Below, piece after piece: positions 53,923-63,857 of a stretch of DNA of 64,000 nucleotides (positions are counted from its first letter, which is position 1; every line of letters begins with the position of its first letter). The notes under the pieces were generated by a model. It worked only from the letters and a program-made list of their open reading frames with translations, did no database searches and was not told where the DNA came from. This stretch comes from Acholoe squamosa (Eukaryota > Annelida > Polychaeta > Phyllodocida > Polynoidae), in contig OX439052.1 in NCBI GenBank assembly GCA_949317995.1, positions 43,706,599 through 43,770,598 on the forward strand, given 5' to 3'. The translations under genes and the position numbers were made by a program.

Positions 53923-55212
53923 AGCCCTGGCATGTACACATATTCATCTGTCACTTTATCTAATTTCCTGCCATGATCATGAGCTTACAGTGAAAAAATA
54001 TCTAGTGCATTCAAAATGAGCAGCAAATTTATGAGGCAGAACCTGTCAAAATCTAACATGTCAGACCTGGCACAGACTCTTCAGGTTCACAACTGTCTCT
54101 TTGATGACAAAGTCAGTGCCTCTCACCAAAAGATCTTTTTCAGGCCATATCTACATCATCTTTTCTAGCCTCTCCAATCACCCCTCTCCACATAACCTAT
54201 AGGGGTCTAAACACAATAATAATGGACGTCATGATGTATACATACATTTCTCTTGATAACAGCCACTTCCAGGGACAAGTAAGCTGGTTCCCAATATTCA
54301 TCAGCTCAAATCAGTGCATGTCGCCAGAACCAGCTCCAGAGTCTTTTGGAGCCTATATAGTTAGCGGGTTGCATTAACAACCGATGAGAATATTCCTTTT
54401 ATTCACTGCAGAATGTTTAGAGTGCATTACATAACACCTGGTACCCATCATGCTGGTTGTCATCAGTGCTTATCTTGCAGGCTGCCAGATCAAGCAATGG
54501 CATCCCTTCTGAGGATCCAGCTACCTCAGAATACCCCTACCCGCCCTGCCAACACCCCCTCCCACACACACAAGCATTTTGCCCTGTGCTCTAGTGGCTA
54601 TAGTCATGTTTTGTGGCACTTGCATGCCCTCTAGTGGCCTGTGATTGTACTAACATGGGCCATGATCACCTCTAAGTGCCCCGTTGTATGCGACTCACGT
54701 AACTTGCTCTCATCGTTTGGGACAAAATGGCCGCACCTTTGCAGGTCATGGCACTATAAGATGGGAACTTGCGCTTCAAACTGCATAAACAAAAACTAGG
54801 TCATCCGTGTTCTGATTTTTATGCTTTATTTACCAGAGGCAGACCAACCATGTGGGAGGGGGGGGGGAGGTCCTGGGGGGGGGGCTCTTTTGAAGGATGA
54901 AAATGCAGCTAATACTCACATTTTTGATGTGCAGAGACAATTAATTTTAAGTAGTGCTTCTCTGTTTTTTTTTTGTACGTTTAGAGTCATATTGAACCAG
55001 CTTTAAGACTTCAGAATTACCATTTATTGCATGATACACAAATACAAACAGAGAATCTGCTGAGATTGAAGCATGGAGGGGAGAGTAATTTTATTGGTTT
55101 CCTCCCCTTTGTAGTAGGCTCCTGTGAGGTATTCCTTTGTCTGAATTCTCTTTGATCCAATTGTCTTCATTCATACACAACTTCAACGACAATAAGTTTT
55201 GAATTCAACCCA
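53923..55212. other. Unassigned, with CTCF-like words and a G-rich tract
   Basis: GCTCTAGTGGC (54588-54598) and GCCCTCTAGTGGC (54626-54638) match the CTCF core in the same orientation. A G-rich tract at 54849-54890 (two long G runs) could form quadruplexes. No exon. Confidence 0.4.
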
Positions 55213-55460
55213 TTAACCCTTTAAGGGCAGCTAATCTGTGTGTGCATCATGCCGATCGGTTGGCATGATACACAAATGAAGTGCTGATGAGACTTCCTGC
55301 CTGCACTTCAGTGGTGCATCATGCTGACTCCCTGGGAGTGTATCAATTCCTGAGATTCACTATCAGTGAATTGGTGTATCATGGATGCTCTGAGTATATC
55401 AATGACAGTTTACTACTACGAATGCGAGCATACATCGATCTTTAGGCATCAAACGTTTAA
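55213..55460. mobile_element. Family A MITE with TTAA on both sides, right part decayed
   Basis: TTAA at 55213-55216 and 55457-55460. First module ACAAATGAAGTGCTGATGAG with partner; second module broken. Confidence 0.7.
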
Positions 55461-55601
55461 CCGCTAACACTAACGCTTTAATGCATCATGCCCATTTGTC
55501 GTCATAATTCATAGATGCAGCCCTGAGCAGTTACTCACCAATGCTGCATTCATGCATCATACCAATATATGGGCATGGTGCACTTAATCCCTATACAACC
55601 T
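55461..55601. mobile_element. Family A copy, single module
   Basis: TTAATGCATCATGCCCATTTG, then ATAGATGCAGCCCTGAGCAG paired with AATGCTGCATTCATG. Confidence 0.62.
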
Positions 55602-56227
55602 TTAATCCTTTAAGGCCCATTGGTCGTCAGGATGCACCAATGAAGTGCTGACTGCTCGCCAGCACTTCATTGGAGCATCATGCCAACCCTACAGGTTTGA
55701 TACATATACTCCTGGAGGGTCGCCATGATGCTCCAATGAAGTGCTGGTGCATAGTCTTGCCAGCACTTCATTGGTGCATCATTGGTGCATCATGACGACT
55801 GTAAGGGTTTGTGGCCTTACGGACCTGGGGGGGTTCGGGTCTTACGTTTCGAAAAGAAAGAGTAAGACAGTATTCCAAGTGTATGCCAACGGTTAGTTTT
55901 ATTTCTTATTGTACACTCACGGCTGCCGGATGATGTCAGAGAGGCAGCTAATATCAAGGAATAATGGTTCACATGGTGTGGAGGCCAGAAGGGCCTCTGA
56001 CGTAGCGGCTGAGCCCTGGGCTTTATATACGGACCCAGGTGTTCGTCGTCAGATGTCCCCACAGACCCGGATCAGTGCTGCCACCTATCCGGAACCTGAG
56101 GAACGTCCGACGACTCGACTCACCCGCCACGTCAGACGGTACCCAACTCCTATGGTTTAATAACGTGTACCTCTACACGACCAATGGGCATGACACATTA
56201 ATGTATCAGCGACCTTTAAAGGGTTAA
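55602..56227. mobile_element. Family A MITE split by a nested LTR insertion
   Basis: TTAA at 55602-55605 and 56224-56227 bound the copy. Its sequence is continuous from ...CATCATGACGAC (55799) to CGACCAATGGGC (56178) once the 378-bp insert is removed. It has two CAATGAAGTGCTG modules and a short local CATTGGTGCAT duplication. Confidence 0.85.
55800..56177. mobile_element. Probable solo LTR, 378 bp
   Basis: Begins TGTAAGGGTT and ends CCTCTACA (TG...CA, with short TGTA/TACA inverted ends). It is flanked by CGAC at 55796-55799 and 56178-56181. A TATA-like GGGCTTTATATACGG lies at about 56010. No internal coding region and no second LTR in the window, hence solo. A small unknown DNA element with 4-bp duplication is the alternative. 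Confidence 0.65.
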
Positions 56228-56358
56228 AGGGCCATTTCCTTTCATTATACAACAAATGATACCAATCAAATACAACCTTTGTAAGGCTGCCCTGACTACG
56301 AACTGATAAGTATATATCATCATGGCATGTTCAATTTGCGCTTCAACAACAATCACTA

Positions 56359-56620
56359 TTAACCCTTTAAGAGCCGCTGATGCATTAATGATTCAGGCCC
56401 GTTGGTCATCATGATGCAACAATGAAGTGCTGGCGAGACTGCTCACCAGCACTTCATTGGTGCATCATGCCGACCCTTCAGGAGTTTGTGTATCAATCCT
56501 GCAGGGTCTGCATGATGCATGAATGTAGCCCTGGTGAGTTACTCGCCATGGGTGCATTCATGCATCATGACGACCAATGAGCATGATGCATTAATGCATC
56601 AGTGGCCCTTAAAGGGTTAA
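56359..56620. mobile_element. Best-preserved family A MITE, TTAA on both sides
   Basis: TTAA at 56359-56362 and 56617-56620. Termini CCCTTTAAGAGCCGCTGATG and, inverted, CCCTTTAAGGGCCACTGATG. Module 1 is CAACAATGAAGTGCTGGCGA; module 2 is GCATGAATGTAGCCCTGGTGA; both have near-perfect partners. Useful as the type copy for the family. Confidence 0.9.
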
Positions 56621-56790
56621 CATAGTAAGACAATGCCGCCATTTTTAGTCCAAGCGAAACCGTGTGCACAGGTATTGTATTTAATTGGATGTAGGGAATT
56701 TAATTAAATTAATCCCTGGGAATTCTGAAATACAAAGTTGGCAGTTCGTCATTTACAGATTTATTAACCCATTGTGTTCAGCATTTTGCA

Positions 56791-57187
56791 TTAACCCTTT
56801 AAATGGGCTGTTGGTCATAATGGTGCACCAATGAAGTTCTAACCCTTCAAACATAGCTAATGCACTAATGCATCATGCATGCTCAATGCTCACCATGATG
56901 CATGGATGCATTGCTGGCGAGTAACTCGCCATGACTGCTGATACATACCTGCAATGAAAGCCGTAGTGAGCGAACTTGCCAACAAAGCCAGGCAAGTAAT
57001 TCGCCTGGGCTACATTCATGCATCATGCTGACCCTACAGGGCTGATACATTCCTGGAGTGTCGTCATGATGCACCAATGAAGTGCTGGCGAGCAGACTCA
57101 GCAGCACTTCATTGGTGCATCATGACGACCAATGGTTACGATGCACTCCTGGGTACGATGCACTCTAAGCGGCCCTTAAAGGGTTAA
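56791..57187. mobile_element. Family A compound copy
   Basis: TTAA at 56791-56794 and 57184-57187. A second left tip (CTAACCCTTCAAACATAGC) starts at 56839, and three modules follow, including one with partly swapped arms (GCATTGCTGGCGAGTAACTC without its mirror). Probably one element inserted in another. Confidence 0.7.
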
Positions 57188-57307
57188 TATGGTAACCTTT
57201 TTAGGGTGGCATTATGCATTCTGATCCATGTTCCTTGGCCATGATTATGGACCAATACTATGTAGTCTACGCACCAGCATTGCAGTTGTACATTAGCTTC
57301 CCATAGT

Positions 57308-57478
57308 TGGCCGTTAAAGTGCCCCGGGCTCAAACAGGTGCTGGGGGTTCAGGGGTACTGGAATCAATCTTAAGCCCTGAAGACAGAATTGAGATATGTC
57401 CCTGTCTCAAATAGGGACAAGGGTTATGGAGGTATTGAAATTAATGAGCCCCCGGCATTTAAACGGGCCACTACGGTA
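57308..57478. mobile_element. Family B MITE copy
   Basis: GGCCGTTAAAGTGCCCCGGG to TAAACGGGCCACTACGGTA, with TGTCTCAAATAGGGACAAGG inside. Confidence 0.75.
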
Positions 57479-58091
57479 TGCGAACACCCTGAATTAAGAA
57501 TCTAGCATGGGTGCCGCTTTGTATCCGTACATCATTTGGCAAATACGGAATTATAAACTTTTATTGCAAGTAGACTATTGCATGCTTCAATCCTGAGAGG
57601 GTTGAAGGTTTATATGGAATTTGTCATTCATGACGTCACTTCCACTCCAAAGTCGTCTGCTAGGTTGCCGCCTTTTTTGGTGTCCGCCGGTCCCCGGCGA
57701 TTTAGCGGCGCTGTGTGAACGTGCTTGGGGTACCAGTGAATGTTTAGAGGTGGCTGACATGAAGAGATGGCGTCTCTGATCCTGACAGAAGCAAAATACT
57801 ATAAAAAAGCGATAATAGGGGCAAAGTTCACAACCTGTTGGCAGAGTATGGTGAACACATATTACTTTTTCTTTTTCATAATAGCCTTTCTCGTCCATTT
57901 TTTTCAACCGAGATTTCTGTGTGGAAGATTCTAATATCTATACAGAAAATCAAAAAGTCCAAAATTGCTTCCTTAAGCTTACGTGTTGGATGGTGTCTAT
58001 ACTTCCTTAAGCAGTGTTTGTGATCCAAGATATTGTCATTGTTGTAGATATTTGTGGCCCCTCAGCAAGGGGTCTTGTCAAGGTCCAAAAG
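57479..58091. other. Unassigned non-coding stretch
   Basis: TGACGTCA at about 57630. GC-rich DNA at 57645-57720 with a 106-codon minus frame (57587-57907) without recognised domain or splice borders. Confidence 0.4.
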
Positions 58092-58191
58092 AGAGGTTTT
58101 AGATCTTGGCATGAACGGCAACATGTACGTCTAGATTGGTAGGAAATGATAGTTTAGATGTGTTGTAAATAGGCTTTTGCGAACCTCTCTA
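58092..58191. mobile_element. Small MITE family I, copy 2
   Basis: AGAGAGGTTTTAGATC and TGCGAACCTCTCT ends, GGCAACATGTACGTCTAGA inside; matches 44545-44659. Confidence 0.72.
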
Positions 58192-58325
58192 ATGAAGTGC
58201 TGGCAAGACTACTCGCCAGCACTTCATTGGAGCATCATGCCGACCCTCCAGAAGTGCATCAACCTATAGGGTCTGCATGATGCATGAATGCAGTCTGGGC
58301 GAGTAACTCACCAGGTACCCATACA
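58192..58325. mobile_element. Family A fragment
   Basis: AATGAAGTGCTGGCAAGACT module with partner, GACCCTCCAG spacer, half of a GCATGAATGCAGTC module. It abuts MITE I exactly, so one may have inserted into the other. Confidence 0.68.
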
Positions 58326-58737
58326 CATCTATAGTAAGGCTCGTTCTCAACATGAAATCATAGGTTTTTCCCATCTTATCAGATGTTATCAGTGCATGTC
58401 GCCATACACCAGCGCCGTTAGTGCTTGTATTGGAGCCTAAGTAGTATAAGGCTCGGTAACTTGATTCAGGGACCTTACTACGTCTATGCTGCCTACGACA
58501 GTTAGCATATGGAAAGTTTCACCTCAAGCCTCAATTGCTGTCCATGACCAAAGCCTCAATAACATATAGAAGGGTGTAATGTTTAGTTCCTCTACCACTT
58601 TGGTCCAATTAATCACATATGTGTGTTCAGAGTCACCCTGGTGCTCAGCTGCCGATGGTGCCCTATATCAATGCTTCTACCACCATTATACAAATAAGGG
58701 GACCCCTTGATTTGCGTCCACCCAGGGGCGTTCATCA
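58326..58737. other. Unassigned non-coding stretch
   Basis: The phrase ATCAGTGCATGTCGCCA with CAGC(G/T)CC (58390-58420) also occurs at 54310-54335; an undefined dispersed repeat. Nothing else. Confidence 0.35.
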
Positions 58738-59150
58738 TGCCCCATGCCAGTTTTAAAAAATTGCCATGTCCCCATGTCGATTTTAAGAATCGTGCAAGTC
58801 CCCATGCCATTTATAAGAAATGCCTGTGTGCCAATGTTGATTTTAAGCAAAGCCCTTGTGCATGCCAATGTCTATTTTCAGATATTTTCATGTAGCATGT
58901 TGCAATTTGCTAGAAGGCCCATGTTGTCATGTCAATTTAGTGGTCATTAGCGGGGCCCTTGATGGGGGTCCCCATGTCCAATGTCGATTCTAAGAAATGG
59001 CCATATCGCCATGTCAATTTTAAGAAATTTTCATGTCACTGTGTCGATTTTAAGAAATTCCATGTCACTGTGTCGATTTTAAAGAATTTGCCATATCTCA
59101 TGTCACTAAGCCAAAAAATGCTCATGTCGCCATGTCGATTTTAGCGGTCA
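58738..59150 (+). repeat. Diverged tandem repeat of about 29 bp
   Basis: Ten or more irregular units around CATGTCGATTTTAAGAAAT with CC(A/C)CATG joints and insertions between some units. Frames read through it on both strands are artefacts. Confidence 0.8.
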
Positions 59151-59582
59151 GGAGCCATATTAGCCATAATAAGGGCCTGTCCTTATGTAGTAATGCTGTA
59201 TTTTCACAAATAAAAACAAGGGGTCTTACAATTCGTGGTACATTCACAATCTCTGTGATTGTAGCAGCTGTGGAAATAACCGCCTGGGGTAGAGTGTTTC
59301 AGATAAATGAGCCTGTTTACCTCACTAGACGCTGCAGGGCCCTCAGTCTTAGTACCAGGATGTAGAACTAGGTCACACAGATGCTGTCTCAGGAGGAGGA
59401 GGTAGGAGAGGGACACATGCCCCACCTAGTTTGTTAGAGCGGAACTAGTGGCTGTATTGGTGCCCACTATGGCCCCCTAGTGTCATTGTTGAACACCAAT
59501 TTATTTTGACAGTTTTCTATATAGTGGTTAAGTTTTTTTAATGATATATAAAAGAGCCCGTAGGGAGTGAATTAGTCCTTTA
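59151..59582. other. Unassigned non-coding stretch
   Basis: Nothing recognised apart from a GCCCCCTAGTG word near 59472, a weak CTCF-like match. Confidence 0.35.
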
Positions 59583-59584
59583 GC

Positions 59585-59811
59585 CTAACCCTAGGGCCGC
59601 TGATGCAGTAGTGGCGAGACTGCTCACCAGCACTTCATTGGTGCATCATGCTGACCCTCCAATAGTTTACTTATCAACTCCCGAGGGTCGTCATGAAGCA
59701 CCAGTGAAGTGCTAGTGAGCAGTCTTGCCAGCACTTCATTGGTGCATCATGATGACCGATGGGCATGATGCAGTAATGCATCAGCGGCCCTTAAAGGGTT
59801 AGTCTGCGCAA
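59585..59811. mobile_element. Family A MITE, nearly complete
   Basis: Ends CTAACCCTAGGGCCGCTGATG and CATCAGCGGCCCTTAAAGGG then TTAG. The first module has lost its left arm; the second, CACCAGTGAAGTGCTAGTGA, is intact. Flanks read CTAA/TTAG rather than TTAA, so target duplication is not clean here. Confidence 0.78.
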
Positions 59812-59873
59812 GATGTAAGTAAGCAGCCCTTATGATTAGACCCGCTAGGCTTGCGTTTATGCATCATAAATTG

Positions 59874-60061
59874 ATACCATAATGGCCTGTTTATGCACCA
59901 AGGCACTCATTGATTTCATTCCCACTGTACCCCCGGTGCTCATATGAGACAGGCACTTATTTGAATACTGTTTTAATGATTTCAATGACCCTGTACCCCT
60001 GGCGCCTATACGAGACCAGTGCTTATTTGAGACCCCAGCGCTTTAACGGGCCATTACGGTA
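59874..60061. mobile_element. Family B MITE, complete
   Basis: TACCATAATGGCCTGTTTAT to TTAACGGGCCATTACGGTA. ACCCCCGGTGCTCATATGAG, CTTATTTGAATACTG and GTGCTTATTTGAGACCCC are all in order. A good type copy. Confidence 0.85.
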
Positions 60062-60189
60062 ACCACCAATGGGCACACAGTTTATATATATGAACTTTAC
60101 TGAAGGGTTACAATGATGAGCAATCCAGTGCCGGGGAGTCCCTGACATGCACTGCATTGTTGCAGCATACCGGTCGACAAATACAACTA

Positions 60190-60343
60190 CCATATTGGCC
60201 TGTGTACGCTAATTCAAGACCGGCACTCATTCAAGACTTAGATCAAAGTGCATTTTAAAATTTAGATACCCCTTGTACCCCAGGTGTTTATTCAAGACCG
60301 GCGCTCATTCAATGACCCGGCGCTTATACAGGCCAATACGGTA
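60190..60343. mobile_element. Family B MITE, complete short form
   Basis: TACCATATTGGCCTGTGTAC to CTTATACAGGCCAATACGGTA; TTCAAGACCGG is repeated three times inside. Confidence 0.82.
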
Positions 60344-60762
60344 GCTTTCTCACCAGATATAAGTATTGAAGTGAACAAGGAGATCTTAATTGAAGCTTCT
60401 ATAAAACAGCTCTAAGTGCATACTCAATCTAGGCTTACTGAACTCTTTTTGACCAGTATGCTCATATATGCATTGTTCCCATGCTATAGTGTCACTAGTA
60501 AATGGGAGGTACACCCCCCCCCACCCACCCACACAGAAAAAAAACAACAACAAGTGGGAAGGTACGGAGCTATAGTTGGCCTACCTAACCCCCTTCCCAG
60601 CATAAATCTGCTTCCTATGCCTCTGACTCGTTCCCTTCTCAAGTAGGCTTTGGTAAGATGATGACCGATATGGTATTTAATTATAGACATCTAATTATGG
60701 CTATCAACAAGACTCCTTTAAATGCTGTTCAGATGCACTTAATTCCACCTCTGTAATGCTGC

Positions 60763-62380
60763 AGTGACGGACCCAGGATCTGGAAAAGGAGAGGGCTTTA
60801 CAACCGCTATCTGTATTAACGACCGCTATCTGTAGTACTACAGATAGCGGCTGACCATCCAACCACTATCTGTGTAAAAAATACACTATCTATAGTAACC
60901 ATCCAACCACTATCTGTATCAACAACCAGAAGGGCTTTGCTTAATGTAGTAACTTTTCCAATGCTGTGTTAAGACACATCCAACCATTATCTGTATGAAA
61001 AAACGCTATCTGTATCATACTGTTTTAGCTGTTGCAGTGACCAATGGGCTCAGTGTGCATGAGTATAAGGTGGTGGTTTGGGATATTGGAAGTGTTTCTC
61101 AGCTATAGTTTGTCTACTCTCAGCCTCTTTCATATTAATAAGTATTAGATCAATTTGGCTCCAGATGGTCAAATGATCATAGATTGGGCCAAAATGACTC
61201 AGATTGACACAAAATGGATAGATGGCTCAAATTAGCTCAAAAGAGGTCAAATCGGGCCAAGATGGGTTGACTGTCCCAGTATTGGCCCAATTGAGTAGGA
61301 TGAATCCCAGATGGGTAAATTGGGTCAAATCAGGTCTACATGGGTTAAAATAGGTCTAATTGACCCAGTATGCATCAAAAGGCCTCTGGTTGGGCCTATT
61401 TGAGTCAGATGGCCCAACATGGGCAGATTGGGTCAAATCAAGTCAGGAGAAAAATTGTATCAACAGGTGGGTAAAGTTGGCCCAAGATGTGATATGTTTG
61501 GCCATATTCAGTCAGATTGACACAAGTTGGTCAAATTTTGTTGAATTGGTCGAAGATGGGTCAATTGATCAAATGTTGGCCCAAGTAAAGTTGGCCTAAA
61601 ATAGAACCTAGATGGGTAAATTGGGTCCAATCAGGTAAATATGGGTCAAAATAGGCATGGTGGGTCAAATAACTCAAGATTAGCCCAAATGTGACAAAAC
61701 ATGCGAAAATGTAACATTTATCATTATTTATGGCCACCAGGTGGCCCCACCATTGCTGCAGATGGTATAACATCTTACAATGTCAGAGAAGTTTCACTCA
61801 GTTCTCGTTGTCAAATTTTGATAATCCGTATATACCAAAATGATCCTCAAGACCATTATGAGCTAATGTTCCCATTCTGACCCATATTGACCGTTTTTGA
61901 CTCAATTTGGAACAATCTTGGGTCATTTGACCCATGTTGTGCCAATTTGACCACTTTTAGCCAGATTTGACCCAATTAATCCAACTGGGATCAATCTGAC
62001 TCAATTTGGGGCAACCTTGGTCAATTGTCCCATCTTGTGTCAATTCTTTTGAATGGATTTGACCTAGTTCACCCATCTTGAGTCCTTCTGATTCAATTTG
62101 GGTAAATCCTAGGTCAATCTATCCATTTTAGGTTTTAAACCCCTTTTTGATACATTTATTTGATACAGATAGCGTTTCTTTTACACAGATAGTGGTTGGA
62201 TGGTCAACCACTAACTGTTGTACTACAGACAGCGGTCGTTGATACATAGTGGTTGTACAAAGGCACGGCCTAAAAGAAGGGGGGGGGGCAGGTCTCCTAT
62301 TATTTAGCAAATTTACAGGTCCAAAATATGTGATTAAACACCTAAATACTGGCAAAAAAGAGGGGACGCACGCCACTGAT
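60763..62380. mobile_element. Foldback-type element with long TIRs and a GGGTCAAA array
   Basis: Outer ends resemble GCAGTGACGGACCC and, inverted, ATCAGTGGCGTGCGTCCCC. Inside are inverted arms of about 100 bp: 60796-60895 and 62155-62262 (CAACGACCGCTATCTGTAGTA and ACCATCCAACCACTATCTGT on each, reading inward). The core holds TTGGGTCAAA-like words on the plus strand (61140-61690) and TTTGACCCAA on the same strand further on (61860-62130). No credible ORF is present; non-autonomous. Confidence 0.62.
61140..62135. repeat. Two-armed array of degenerate TTGGGTCAAA units
   Basis: More than 20 approximate copies of GG(G/C)(T/C)CAAAT-type words in the left arm, and about a dozen complementary TTTGACCCA words in the right arm, with an AT-rich loop near 61690-61860. 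Spacing is irregular (about 10-30 bp). Confidence 0.7.
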
Positions 62381-62609
62381 GTCAGGAATACTGTCATCTA
62401 AATATAGGAATACAGCATCAAGGAATGGTAGAAAAGACACCAGAACCCTCGAGGCTACAGTTCTATAGATTCATCAGTTGGGATAAATAGCTGCAGGCAG
62501 GCTATACTAATCCAGATACACAACCCCTTTTTGGACTATTGTGCTATTGTATACAGAACAGATGATACAATCACACACCCACCCCTTAGTCTCTAGGCAC
62601 CTTCACCTA

Positions 62610-62802
62610 CCGTATTGGCCTCTTTAAGCACTGGGTCTTTGAATGAGCGTCGGTTTTGAATTAGCGCCAAGTCTTAAGTAGCATAGCAATTGAAGAACAC
62701 TAAAATTCAGTTCTGAATAAGTGCCGGTCTATAATAATGGCCTGGGATAGAGGTAGTTTGAAATCAATAAGCGTCAGGGCGCTTACACAGGCCAGTATAG
62801 TA
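62610..62802. mobile_element. Family B MITE, complete
   Basis: TACCGTATTGGCCTCTTTAA to CTTACACAGGCCAGTATAGTA, with GAATAAGTGCCGGTC and AATAAGCGTCAGGGCG. Confidence 0.82.
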
Positions 62803-62851
62803 TCTCCTATCATATACCCTCTAGCCTCTAACCCCCATGTTTATCAACCTG

Positions 62852-62865
62852 GTTGCTATGGTAAC
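62852..62865. promoter_or_regulatory. X-box motif (RFX-type)
   Basis: GTTGCTATGGTAAC matches the palindromic RFX X-box (GTNRCC..RGYAAC) except one position. No associated gene is visible. Confidence 0.35.
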
Positions 62866-63049
62866 CAGAAGTAGATGAGGGTTAGTACCTCTGACCCCCT
62901 GCAGAGGGCAGGAGGGTAGATGACCCTTCATCTTGTGCTAAGCCCGCCTACCCCACCGCACATCCAGACTCAACCCTTCAATCCCAGCATGTTACAGAAC
63001 GGTTCCAGGACCTTTGTGCTAATGATGCGCCATTAATATACTGACGCTT

Positions 63050-63190
63050 CTCCTTGCCAACAAAGCATTTGTGCATCATGCCAACCCCGTGGGAGTGTAT
63101 CAGCTGCGGAAAATTGGTGTGATACTCGCCAGCATTGCATTCATGCGTTATAGCCCTCGAAGGGCATTAGGGCATTTTATGGCCCTTAAA
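63050..63190. mobile_element. Family A fragment
   Basis: GTGCATCATGCCAACCCCG, GGGAGTGTATCAGC spacer, CTCGCCAGCATTGCATTCATG, tip TGGCCCTTAAAGG. Confidence 0.55.
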
Positions 63191-63234
63191 GGTCCAAAGA
63201 CAACAAAGATGGCCGACACACAGACAGACGTGCT

Positions 63235-63280
63235 GTTACCATGGTAACGGTTATTGATCGGTCTTCCCTCCAGGTGGCAG
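63235..63280. promoter_or_regulatory. X-box palindrome next to a CTCF-like site
   Basis: GTTACCATGGTAAC (63235-63248) is a perfect palindromic X-box. CCCTCCAGGTGGCAG (63266-63280) matches 13 of 14 positions of the usual CTCF consensus. AAAGATGGCCG nearby (63206) is YY1-like. Confidence 0.4.
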
Positions 63281-63489
63281 CACTGGCCTCCAGTGGCGCT
63301 CATCATGTGACCTCAATCTCCACCCTGAGTCTATGCTAACGACACAAGGTTCCCTGCATGTTGCTGTTCGACTGATTGTCCAGGCGTACTACTACCAGCA
63401 CTTTATTGGCTGAGCTGTTTACTTATGAATGAATAAAATGGTAGCAGGAAGTGTTTGATACAAAAGCATCATGTATATGGTAGGGGCAT

Positions 63490-63657
63490 GTAGTAGTGCT
63501 CGGGCACTCATTAATTTCAATCCCAATCTGCCCCCGGCGCTTAAACAAGACAGGTGCATATTCGAATACTTGTTTTAGTGCTTGAGATTTATTTCGATAC
63601 CGCTAGACTTCCTGCGCTTATTTGACACCCTGGCACTTAAACAGGCCTTTACAGTAG
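63490..63657. mobile_element. Family B MITE copy
   Basis: TAGTAGTGCTCGGGCACTCA to TTAAACAGGCCTTTACAGTA; GGCGCTTAAACAAGACAGGTG and TGCGCTTATTTGACACCC inside. Confidence 0.75.
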
Positions 63658-63857
63658 TTATGTCTTTGTTGCCTTCAGCTAAATAAAAACAAAATTTCAA
63701 TACAGAGTGTAGATTCTAATTTGATGAGCTCTCTTTGTGCGAATAAAGCTATATATATCATCTAGTAGGCCTACCATAGCTATCACGATCTAGTGAGCTA
63801 GCATTAGTATCTTTAAAGCCTTTCCTCTGGCCATTATCAATGACAAGACATGAGGAA

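Noticed and set aside
57587-57907. 106-codon basic minus-strand frame
   Set aside because: Some protein-like composition, but no splice borders, domain or neighbouring exon; kept only as unassigned DNA.
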